NCBI RefSeq assembly: GCF_040219335.1
Contig: NZ_JAVJSQ010000020.1
Coordinates: forward strand, 124,001-188,000
DNA length: 64,000 nt
DNA from: Gimesia sp.
GTDB lineage: Bacteria; Planctomycetota; Planctomycetia; Planctomycetales; Planctomycetaceae
Direction: 5' to 3'
Positions 35,050 through 42,562 of the stretch are shown piece by piece. The notes under the pieces were generated by a model. It was not told the origin of the DNA, did not search any database, and saw only the letters and a program-made list of their open reading frames with translations. A program made the position numbers and the translations under genes. Each line of letters opens with the position of its first letter. Position 1 is the first letter of the stretch.

Positions 35050-36234
35050 ATGCCCGTTAAAAAACGACTGTTAATTGCTGGAGGTGGATACGCAGAAATC
35101 CCTCTGATCCTGGCAGCTAAAAGACTGGGATTTCATGTCATCACCAGCGGTAACCGTGCAGATGACCTGGGACATCGCCATGCTGATGAAATCCATCTGG
35201 AAGACTTTTCCAATAAGAACGCCATGTTACAACTGGCACGCTCGCTGGAAATCGATGCGATCTGCGCTTCCTGCAACGATTTTTCTGCTCTGACTGCAGC
35301 CTACATTGCCGAACAAATGCAGTTACCAGGTCATGATCCTTATGAAACTGCAGTTTTGATTCATCATAAAGACCTCTATCGTGAATTCGCACAGGAAAAT
35401 CAGATACCCACTCCGCGGGCGGCCGGTTTCGAATCCATCCAGCAAGCATTGGATCAGTTGGATTTGTTTCAGTTTCCGGTAATGATTAAACCCGTTGATC
35501 TCACCGGGGGAAAAGGTATCACCAAGCTCGAACGAATCGATAATGCCAGAACTGTCCTAGAACAGGCATTCCAGATCTCACGCGCCAAACGGATCGTGAT
35601 CGAGGAATTTATGGAAGGAAGTCGACATGGTTTTTCCAGTTTTCTGCGCGACGGTCGGGTTGTGTTCTGCTTTCAGGATAACGAACACTATTTTCAGAAT
35701 CCGTATCTGGTCTCGGCTGCTTCGACGCCAGCCATTGTCCCTGCAACAACGGAAGCAACTCTCTGTCAACAGGCCGAGCACATGGCCAGCCTGCTCAATT
35801 TGAAAACGGGAATATTTCACATTCAGTATATCCTCCACCAGGGAGAACCCGTCATCATTGAAATCTGCCGGAGGGCACCTGGGGATTTATATATTCAGTT
35901 TGTTCAGCATGCGACGGGAATTAACTATGCTGAATTCATTATTCGCGCGGCAACCGGACTGGATTGTGGAGGAATAAACCAGAAAGAACCTACTGGTTAT
36001 TTTACCCGTCACTGTATTATGCCATCCCGCAACGGTTTGATTGAAGATGTGATCTATGCCCCTGAAATTCGCGATCAGATTATCGACCAGATGCTCTGGT
36101 GGGAACGTGGCGAACAGATCGATCAGTTTCTGGTTCAAAAACAGGGAATTGTATTTTTGCAATTCGAATCGCTTCAGGAAATGTTGACCAGAACAGAAGT
36201 ATTGCCAGAACTGATTCGAGTTGAAATGAAGTAG
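35050..36234 (+). CDS. ATP-grasp ligase in the amino-sugar cluster
   Basis: A 394-residue ATP-grasp enzyme of the carbamoyl-phosphate-synthase-like type. The N-terminal Rossmann-like domain (1-105) begins RLLIAGGGYAEIPLILAAKRLG. The ATP-grasp core shows FPVMIKPVDLTGGKGI (142-157), IVIEEFMEGSRHGFS and the magnesium site VIIEICRRAPGD near residue 275. Such enzymes join a carboxylate to an amine through an acyl phosphate. A natural hypothesis is amide formation between an amino acid or other acid and the amino group installed by the WecE-type enzyme. One base separates it from the preceding stop codon. Confidence 0.88.
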   Translation: MPVKKRLLIAGGGYAEIPLILAAKRLGFHVITSGNRADDLGHRHADEIHLEDFSNKNAMLQLARSLEIDAICASCNDFSALTAAYIAEQMQLPGHDPYETAVLIHHKDLYREFAQENQIPTPRAAGFESIQQALDQLDLFQFPVMIKPVDLTGGKGITKLERIDNARTVLEQAFQISRAKRIVIEEFMEGSRHGFSSFLRDGRVVFCFQDNEHYFQNPYLVSAASTPAIVPATTEATLCQQAEHMASLLNLKTGIFHIQYILHQGEPVIIEICRRAPGDLYIQFVQHATGINYAEFIIRAATGLDCGGINQKEPTGYFTRHCIMPSRNGLIEDVIYAPEIRDQIIDQMLWWERGEQIDQFLVQKQGIVFLQFESLQEMLTRTEVLPELIRVEMK

Positions 36235-36265
36235 CAAGTTAACCCCAAGAGATGAAACCAGATCT

Positions 36266-36679
36266 ATGAATCATTTCTTTATTCTAGGAACGATTTTTTT
36301 TACCGTATACGGCCAGCTCATCCTCAAGTGGCGGATCGGCAGATACGGTGACTTACCAGACAGTCTCTCGGACCGAATCCAGTTTCTGTTTCGACTTTTA
36401 CTTGACGGATATATTTTGAGTGGTTTCATCGCTGCTTTTATCGCATCCTTATTCTGGATGGCGGCGATGACGAAATTTCCGTTAAGCTATGCCTATCCGT
36501 TTATGAGCCTGGCATTTGTTCTGGTAATGTTCCTCAGTGCCTTTTTTTTCAATGAACCGGTTACGCTGGCCAAAACACTGGGTCTGGCGCTGATTGTGAC
36601 GGGAATTATCATCGGCAGTCAGGGAGTGACATCTGATAAAACAGATACTCCTTCATCTTCACTCTCTGCAAAGGACTAA
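36266..36679 (+). CDS. Small EamA/EmrE-like membrane protein (ArnE/ArnF-like)
   Basis: A 137-residue protein with four predicted helices and a short polar tail. It has the features of the small multidrug resistance/EamA group: an N-terminal helix with a polar residue (FTVYGQLILKWRIGRYG) and a last pair of helices (PLSYAYPFMSLAFVLVMFLS, LGLALIVTGIIIGSQG). ArnE/ArnF, which flip undecaprenyl-phosphate-aminoarabinose, have this size and pattern, including the G-Q-x-x-x-K motif. By context I predict a flippase subunit for a lipid-linked sugar. It follows the ATP-grasp gene by 31 bases. Confidence 0.78.
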   Translation: MNHFFILGTIFFTVYGQLILKWRIGRYGDLPDSLSDRIQFLFRLLLDGYILSGFIAAFIASLFWMAAMTKFPLSYAYPFMSLAFVLVMFLSAFFFNEPVTLAKTLGLALIVTGIIIGSQGVTSDKTDTPSSSLSAKD

Positions 36680-36696
36680 TTCCAGTTCAACAAACA

Positions 36697-36729
36697 AAAA
36701 AAGGGCGGCAGATCTAAAATCAACCACCA
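36697..36729 (-). terminator. Degenerate copy of the minus-strand terminator at 38840-38873
   Basis: The bases AAAAAAAGGGCGGCAGATCT...ATCAACCACC match the terminator after the Cys-rich gene at most positions, including the A-run that reads as a T-run on the minus strand. No minus-strand gene ends here, so it looks like a relic copy or a bidirectional element after the small membrane protein gene. Confidence 0.45.
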
Positions 36730-36849
36730 GTATGCGGGCTGTTTTCTATTCAATCTCTGACCGGTGTTTACAAACGGGTACATATTTTGCTGTCAGCAAT
36801 CAAAACAGTATGTTTATGTTCCAAAATTCTACAGCACAGCTGAGTATCA

Positions 36850-38622
36850 ATGTCTACTCATGTTATCAAAACAGGAATGATGAGAGTGATTAACTGGTGT
36901 TACAAATCCACAGGGATCTGGACACTCGGAATTACAATTTGTCTGTTTGCAGTAACATTACTTCTGATTACTCCAGTCTATGACCAGCCAGATGACCCTA
37001 CTATGGCTCTGGTTGCATCAGGCTATGGAAATGTAGATGGACCGGATGAACATTTAATCTATTCCAATGTGCTGATTGGGTTGATTTTAAAGCAATTATA
37101 TCTGACAGCGCCACTTGTGCCTTGGTACGGAGGCTATTTACTTTTGATTCAATTTCTGGCCCACTGGATACTGCTTTATGCCTTGCTACTGCTGAATCGC
37201 GATTATCGCTGTGTTCTGGGTTACCTGCTTTTTTACCTGGTGGTGGGTGTCTACCTTCTGACGCATATTCAGTTCACGACGTCTGCATTTCTAATTGGGA
37301 TGGCCGGCCTGGCGGTAATACTAGTGAGTCTGTTTCTGGACTTAGCAGGATCCCACTGCCGCTGGCTGAAGTGGCTGGGGGCTTTGTGCCTGATCATCTC
37401 CAGCCTGATTCGATTTACCTCATTTCAAATGTTGGTTCTGGCCAGTGTGCCATTAGTTCTGGCTTGTGTATTTCATTATTTCAAAGTGATTAAATTAAAA
37501 GCGTATCTGGTTCCTGCAGTTGTAGCCATCATCGGAGTATCAAGCTGTAAAATGTATGATACACACTACTATCAGCAGGATGATGACTGGCGAAACTTCA
37601 TTCAATATCATGTTGCAGTTGCTCAAGTGAGTAACAATGTCCTTGTTCCATATACAGAAGAAACCAGGCAAGTTTTTGATAATGCGGGTTGGAGCTATGC
37701 CGACTATCTGATGATTCGTGACTTTAATTATCTTGATTCAGAAACGTTCAGTTCAGCAAACCTAAGAAGATTTGACAAACAAAAGAATGCTACTAATCTG
37801 CGGAAGCACCCTCAAGTTTTGCAGGCTCGCGTGAATGCATTTAAGAATTTATTTACCAATTCAGTTTCAGTGATCTCTCTCATTGCGGCCATCTTCTTTG
37901 CGTCTCTTAACCGGAAAAACTGCTGGCAACGATCTATCGTCAAGTGGCTGCTGATGTGGAGTGCTCTGATCATGTTAGGGTTGATAATCTACAAGAAATT
38001 ACCAGAACGAGTATTTATACCTTTAACTGCGTTACCATTTTACCTGTCCCTATTGCTAAACCTTCCCGATCTTTCCTCGCAGATAAAAAATCAGAAATTC
38101 AAAAAGCATTTTGTATTTCGGACGGGAGTCCTGCTTCTTTTCCTTGCTGCAACAGCCTCTGCCTGGGGACAGGTAAAACGATCAGACCTGATGGTGATGG
38201 GAAATATCAGATTTAAGAATGATTTAAAAAATCTGCAAGGGAGTTGGCCAGACAAAGTGTTCCTCGCGCAGTGCAGATTTCCAGTTGATTTATTTCTGCC
38301 CCTCGATAACCAGTCGGAAATTCAGGGAATGAAGTGGCTGTACTTGACAGGGAGGCAGAAATCACCTTTGTTTCAACAGAAAATGAAAGAGTATGGAATT
38401 CATTCAGCTTATACAGAACTATATGAAACAGATCGTCTCTACTTAATAATGCTTCCCAGATTTATTCCTCTGTTCGAATCCTATCTCAAACAGCATTACG
38501 ACGTTGATCTGGAATTCAAAAATGTTTACTCGGGAGGACATTTTCAAGTTTATCGTGTCAGTACCTCTGAAAGAGATAAGAACACGAATAATGAAATGGA
38601 GCACTCCGCGATTAAAGAGTAA
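36850..38622 (+). CDS. GT-C-like multi-pass membrane protein, paralogue B
   Basis: A 590-residue integral membrane protein, paralogous to the gene at 28456-30234 end to end: QPDDPTMALVASGYG in the first outer loop, GPDEHLIYSN, VPWYGGYLLL, LLKQLY-type spacing, YYQQDDDWR and the C-terminal FLPLDNQSEI. About 11-12 helices then a soluble end. The acidic first loop suggests a GT-C glycosyltransferase that takes a sugar from a polyprenyl carrier outside the membrane. Codon use is slightly more AT-rich than in neighbouring genes. It ends the amino-sugar block; a 170-base gap separates it from the small transporter gene. Confidence 0.7.
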   Translation: MSTHVIKTGMMRVINWCYKSTGIWTLGITICLFAVTLLLITPVYDQPDDPTMALVASGYGNVDGPDEHLIYSNVLIGLILKQLYLTAPLVPWYGGYLLLIQFLAHWILLYALLLLNRDYRCVLGYLLFYLVVGVYLLTHIQFTTSAFLIGMAGLAVILVSLFLDLAGSHCRWLKWLGALCLIISSLIRFTSFQMLVLASVPLVLACVFHYFKVIKLKAYLVPAVVAIIGVSSCKMYDTHYYQQDDDWRNFIQYHVAVAQVSNNVLVPYTEETRQVFDNAGWSYADYLMIRDFNYLDSETFSSANLRRFDKQKNATNLRKHPQVLQARVNAFKNLFTNSVSVISLIAAIFFASLNRKNCWQRSIVKWLLMWSALIMLGLIIYKKLPERVFIPLTALPFYLSLLLNLPDLSSQIKNQKFKKHFVFRTGVLLLFLAATASAWGQVKRSDLMVMGNIRFKNDLKNLQGSWPDKVFLAQCRFPVDLFLPLDNQSEIQGMKWLYLTGRQKSPLFQQKMKEYGIHSAYTELYETDRLYLIMLPRFIPLFESYLKQHYDVDLEFKNVYSGGHFQVYRVSTSERDKNTNNEMEHSAIKE

Positions 38623-38924
38623 CTACCGGGATGTGGTTTTCGGAAGTGATCGTTATTAAATCGGCTGACATCGATAGGCAGACAAAACGTCCCGCGTCCA
38701 CAACATCTATGGAGAGATCAGAAATGGGGGGGGGTTAGCATGCCACCGCTGCTGACCTGCGTGTGGCTCACAGCTACCTGATCATTCACCTCCAATGATT
38801 AAATTTGAAGTCTATGCCTTGCTGGCGAGGCCCACAACGAAAAAAAGGGCGGCTGATCTGAGATCAACCGCCCTCTCGCAGTTTCCATTTTCAGTTGCTG
38901 AAAATTCTTCTGGCGTCTCGTTTA
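38623..38924. other. Intergenic region with a nine-G tract
   Basis: About 300 bases between convergent genes. It contains nine G residues at 38726-38734 and the minus-strand terminator at 38840-38873. No gene seen. Confidence 0.4.
38840..38873 (-). terminator. Rho-independent terminator of the Cys-rich protein gene
   Basis: On the minus strand, stem GGGCGG...TGATC / GATCA...CCGCCC is followed by seven T residues, about 50 bases after the stop codon. Confidence 0.88.
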
Positions 38925-40304
38925 CTAGTTGCTACAAGTCTTCGGCTCTGGTGCAGTGCAGGTCTTGGGTGCCGGAGCCGTACAGGTTGGCTGCGGGCAG
39001 CAGACGGGCACTTTACGACAGACCTGTCGCGGTACACAACGTGTCTTGGTTACACAGACGGTACGTGGAACACATTTGGTCCGGGTAACATACCGTGTGC
39101 AGCAGACCTGCTCACAGGTTGTGTAAGGAACTTTGCGAGTACAGGTTTTTTGCTCATAGGTGCAGGTTGTGTAAGGAACCTTGCGGGTCCGACACTCTTC
39201 AACCATGGTGCAAGTGGTGTAAGGAACCTGTTTCGTTACGCATTCTTCCTTCCAGCAGCAGGTGGTGTAAGGCACTTTGCGTGTCCGGCATTCACGTACC
39301 ATTTTGCAGGTTGTGTAAGGAACCTTCTTGGTCCGTGTTTCGCACTCGTAACGCACGCAGGTGTAAGGCACCTTACGGGTAACGCAGCAGGGAACTCGCT
39401 CACATACGGTGTAAGGAACCCGCTCGGTTACACATTCGCGTTTGTAAGTTGTGCAGCAGACTTTCTTGGTGACCGTCTTGGGGCACCAGATTCGTCGGCA
39501 GACTGTAGTGCCGGGGCACTGTACTTTCACTGTTTTGCAGCAACCGGGTTTGTAGACAGGGCAGCATGAGCTGCAGTCATATTCCCAGGTTCCTGGCTCA
39601 CAGACACATTTTTCTACAACCGGACCGGGGCAGTGTTCGGTAACCGTCTTCCATTCACCACAGCAGACTTCAACGTCGTGCCAGGTGTGGACAGGCTTGC
39701 AAACAGTGCGACAGACATCGCGGTAGCAGGTCTTGTAATTCGTTTTGTAGATCGTGCTGCAGACTTCACGGTAGTGAGTCTCGCAGATCGGACGTCTGAC
39801 GGTGTAGCAGACATCTCGGTAACAGGTGTTGTAAACCGGCTTGCAGACTGTGTAGCAGACGTCCCGGTAGCAGGTATTGTATACCGGGCGGCGGCGTTTA
39901 CAGGTCACAGTACGATAGCAGGTCTTGTAAACGGGACGGCAGACTTTGTAGCAGACATCCCGGTAACAGGTGTTGTAGACCGGTTTGCAGACCGTGTAGC
40001 ATTCATCACGGTAGCAGGTCTTGTAAACATTCTTAGTGTATTGAACGGGAACTTTTTCGCAGATCGTATCGTACACTGTCTTCTGACAGGTATAGTTCTG
40101 CTTTTCCCAAACGGTTTCAGTGACGGTTTTATAGCAGGTACTTGAGCACTCTTTGGCAGCACAGTAATCACCACAAGAAGTACATGCTTCTGTAGGACAA
40201 CACTTATATCTGCCTGCTCCCAGGTAACCTGCCTGGGCTTGCTCCCCAAAGCAGGCCATAATCAAAGCGGCCGCCAGAAGGGGAATCCAGGTTGCGTGTT
40301 TCAT
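38925..40304 (-). CDS. Cysteine-rich repeat envelope protein (planctomycete YTV type)
   Basis: A 459-residue exported protein with a signal peptide (WIPLLAAALIMACFGEQAQA) and very many cysteines. The N-terminal half repeats units such as CYRDVCYTVCKPVYNT (at least eight copies between about residues 95 and 205); the C-terminal half repeats RTRKVPYTTC-type units. This matches the planctomycete Cys-rich 'YTV' proteins associated with the disulfide-bonded cell wall or envelope, so a structural envelope role is likely. AGAGGA precedes the ATG. It is transcribed alone, with its own terminator, and has a 378-base upstream region. Confidence 0.88.
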   Translation of the reverse strand: MKHATWIPLLAAALIMACFGEQAQAGYLGAGRYKCCPTEACTSCGDYCAAKECSSTCYKTVTETVWEKQNYTCQKTVYDTICEKVPVQYTKNVYKTCYRDECYTVCKPVYNTCYRDVCYKVCRPVYKTCYRTVTCKRRRPVYNTCYRDVCYTVCKPVYNTCYRDVCYTVRRPICETHYREVCSTIYKTNYKTCYRDVCRTVCKPVHTWHDVEVCCGEWKTVTEHCPGPVVEKCVCEPGTWEYDCSSCCPVYKPGCCKTVKVQCPGTTVCRRIWCPKTVTKKVCCTTYKRECVTERVPYTVCERVPCCVTRKVPYTCVRYECETRTKKVPYTTCKMVRECRTRKVPYTTCCWKEECVTKQVPYTTCTMVEECRTRKVPYTTCTYEQKTCTRKVPYTTCEQVCCTRYVTRTKCVPRTVCVTKTRCVPRQVCRKVPVCCPQPTCTAPAPKTCTAPEPKTCSN

Positions 40305-40682
40305 TGGTCTATTCCTCTATTTGTAATTTCAGCAAACAAAATTGAAATCTGGAAACAGTTAGAATCTACTTCGTCAACTGAAACAGCCCGCCTTCACTGA
40401 GACCACCACTTCTCCACAACTTACTGCACAACCCCTTCTACTGAGTCACGATAAACCATTCGATCAATACAATCGATACCCGTCAGGATACGTTACATCC
40501 CTTCAGTGACTCCGGGGCGAGGATCCCTGGCGGGAAAAATGACCTAAATCTTCTCCTGACAATCTTTAAAAGTGATCGAAGAGAGTCTTTATAGACTCGA
40601 TGAATGCGAGACAGCCTGTTATCCTCAACAGACCGGACGCGTCTTTGCATCATTAGTTCAATAGATAAAGTGAGAGATTTAC
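40305..40682. other. Divergent promoter region
   Basis: About 380 bases between the Cys-rich gene (minus) and the isomerase gene (plus). Promoters for both are expected. No repeat, hairpin or small gene was convincing. Confidence 0.4.
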
Positions 40683-41504
40683 ATGAAGTTTGCCATTTGT
40701 CAGGAAATGTTTGTCGATTGGGAGTGGGAAAAACAATGCGATCTGATCGCGGAGATTGGTTATACGGGCATCGAGCTGGCACCTTTTGCTTTTGCCGATC
40801 ATCCATCGAAAATTACTCAAGAAGAGCGGGCCTCCCTCAAGAAAACAGCTGAGGACCGCGGGCTCCAAATCTTTGGGCTGCACTGGCTTCTGGCAAAAAC
40901 CGAAGGTCTGCATCTGACCACTGCTGACTCCGAAGTACGCAAAAACACTGCCGCTTACCTGGTTGAGTTAGGGAACCTTTGTGCCGATCTGGGTGGAGAC
41001 CTGATGGTCTTCGGTTCTCCATTCCAGCGCAACATCGAAGAAGGCATGTCGCGCGAACAGGCTTATCAAAATGCAGCGGAAGTTTTCCGCAACTGTCTGC
41101 CGGCGATCGACGAACGCGGGGTTCGCATCTGCATGGAACCGCTGACAACCAAAGAAACGGATTTCGTGAATACCTGCGCGGAAGCCATCGAGTTAATCGA
41201 CATGGTCGGCGCGGACAACTTTGTTCTGCATCAGGATGTCAAAGCCATGGCCGGCGCAGAAACAGAATCGATTCCGGAACTGATTCACAAGTACGCTTCG
41301 CGGACGGGGCACTTCCATGTGAATGACACCAACCTGCTCGGACCTGGAATGGGAGAGACCGACTACCATCCGATCTTCAAAGCGCTGAAAGAAACGAAGT
41401 ACCCGGGATGGATTTCAGTTGAAGTGTTCGACTACAAACCGGGCAGCGAACACATCGCGCGCGAAAGTTTTCGTTACATGAAAGAGGTCTGGGAAAGCGT
41501 CTGA
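40683..41504 (+). CDS. Sugar phosphate isomerase/epimerase (xylose-isomerase-like TIM barrel)
   Basis: A 273-residue TIM-barrel enzyme of the AP endonuclease 2 fold. Metal-ligand residues are visible in order: Glu in ICMEPLTT (about 151), Asp in LHQDVKAM (about 183), His in GHFHVND (about 210) and Glu in ISVEVFDY (about 248). An early GYTGIELAPF strand holds the first active-site Glu. Family members isomerise or epimerise sugars, hydroxypyruvate or inositol derivatives; the substrate is unknown. GAGA precedes the ATG weakly. A long two-level hairpin follows. Confidence 0.87.
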   Translation: MKFAICQEMFVDWEWEKQCDLIAEIGYTGIELAPFAFADHPSKITQEERASLKKTAEDRGLQIFGLHWLLAKTEGLHLTTADSEVRKNTAAYLVELGNLCADLGGDLMVFGSPFQRNIEEGMSREQAYQNAAEVFRNCLPAIDERGVRICMEPLTTKETDFVNTCAEAIELIDMVGADNFVLHQDVKAMAGAETESIPELIHKYASRTGHFHVNDTNLLGPGMGETDYHPIFKALKETKYPGWISVEVFDYKPGSEHIARESFRYMKEVWESV

Positions 41505-42061
41505 TAGACTCAAAACAAGCGATCGGGCAAATTTTTTTTTGAAAACGTGAAAATATTTCCGACCCTTTTTTCGCGTTGTTTTGCCAGACAAACGAGACTC
41601 TATAAACATGCAGTTTAAGCATGTCAACTGAGAAACAAAAAACAGAAGAGATCGTTTTCAGTCTATAATAATAGAGCGAAATCGATCTCTTGTTTTTTAT
41701 CAAGCCTGTAAAACGCGTCTCATCCTGTTTCTATTTTTCAGCGATTCGTTTTTAAACGCTAAGCACATCGCAGTTTACAACAAGCTGGAAAAAGGCTTTT
41801 CATATCAGAATTGGCTTGCAGAATTTTACGAAATATTTACGATGATGCCCAACAATTAGATGTAAGTCCTTAGTGTGTAATGAGTGTCAATTAAAAATGT
41901 GTTTTGATTGAATTTACACACACCAATTAAGGGGGATGAACATCGGAGTTTGTCAAGGTTGACAGACTCACTTCTTATTCGTTGTGGCAGACCTTTGCCG
42001 ACTTATAGCCCGGAGCCAGCGGCAAGGCAGCCCTCGTTTAACTCTCAAAGGAGGATTTGCG
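41505..42061. other. Long AT-rich intergenic region before the histone-like gene
   Basis: About 555 bases. It contains the terminator at 41646-41699 and, further on, the inverted repeat GTGTGTAA/TTACACAC (41873-41880, 41914-41921), which may be an operator or part of a long 5' untranslated region. The last 20 bases hold a very strong ribosome-binding site (AAAGGAGGA). Confidence 0.4.
41646..41699 (+). terminator. Two-level hairpin terminator after the isomerase gene
   Basis: Outer stem AAGAGATCG / CGATCTCTT encloses an inner hairpin TCTAT-AATA-ATAGA, and a TGTTTTTT tract follows. It lies 142 bases after the stop codon. Confidence 0.7.
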
Positions 42062-42304
42062 GTGGCAAAGAAAAAGGCAAAGAAAGCAGCACCTAAGAAA
42101 GCAGTAAAGAAAGCTGCTCCAAAGAAAAAAGCAGCCCCTAAAAAGAAAGCAGTGAAGAAAGCTGCTCCTAAGAAGAAAGCTGCTCCCAAGAAAAAAGCTG
42201 CTGCTAAAAAGAAAGCCGCCCCAAAGAAAAAGGCAGCTGCAAAGAAAAAAGCAGTGAAGAAAAAAGCTGCTCCCAAGAAAAAGGCCGCTAAAAAGAAGAA
42301 GTAA
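42062..42304 (+). CDS. Histone-H1-like Lys/Ala/Pro repeat protein
   Basis: An 80-residue protein made almost only of Lys, Ala and Pro with a few Val, in units such as KKAAPKK(K)A. The GTG start at 42062 has AAAGGAGGA 6 bases upstream, one of the strongest ribosome-binding sites in the window; an in-frame start at 41984 is less likely. The composition matches bacterial H1-like proteins (HctB/AlgP C-terminal type), which bind and compact DNA without sequence preference. It has no folded domain. Planctomycetes have condensed nucleoids, so a nucleoid role is plausible (inference). It has its own terminator. Confidence 0.82.
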   Translation: MAKKKAKKAAPKKAVKKAAPKKKAAPKKKAVKKAAPKKKAAPKKKAAAKKKAAPKKKAAAKKKAVKKKAAPKKKAAKKKK

Positions 42305-42348
42305 TTCTTCTGCACTTAGCAGCTGGAAACAACAAGCCATAACGAGTA

Positions 42349-42377
42349 AGAAGCGATCGTTTTTTTCGATCGCTTCT
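42349..42377 (+). terminator. Terminator of the histone-like gene
   Basis: Perfect 11-bp stem AGAAGCGATCG / CGATCGCTTCT with a seven-T loop, 45 bases after the stop codon. Confidence 0.7.
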
Positions 42378-42562
42378 TCTATTTCCCCCCTGAGTATTTC
42401 ACACCTCTTTCTCAGCAGAATCTCACCTGGATTCTTCTCCATATGGAATATATTCATGTGTGCACTATTTGGTCACATATGCTGTGTCTCTGCCTGCAGT
42501 TAACGTTACAATAGTTAGCCAATACGTTTGCCCCAACTCTGCAGTCTGAAAGCAAACCGGCC

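Noticed and set aside
38925-40304. Regularly spaced short repeats that at first look like a CRISPR array.
   Set aside because: Repeats are in frame, imperfect and translate into Cys-rich protein units; there are no unique spacers of constant length and no cas genes.
41968-42315. A Phe/Ala-rich minus-strand frame opposite the histone-like gene.
   Set aside because: It is the mirror of the Lys/Ala repeats; the plus-strand gene has a very strong ribosome-binding site and this frame has none.
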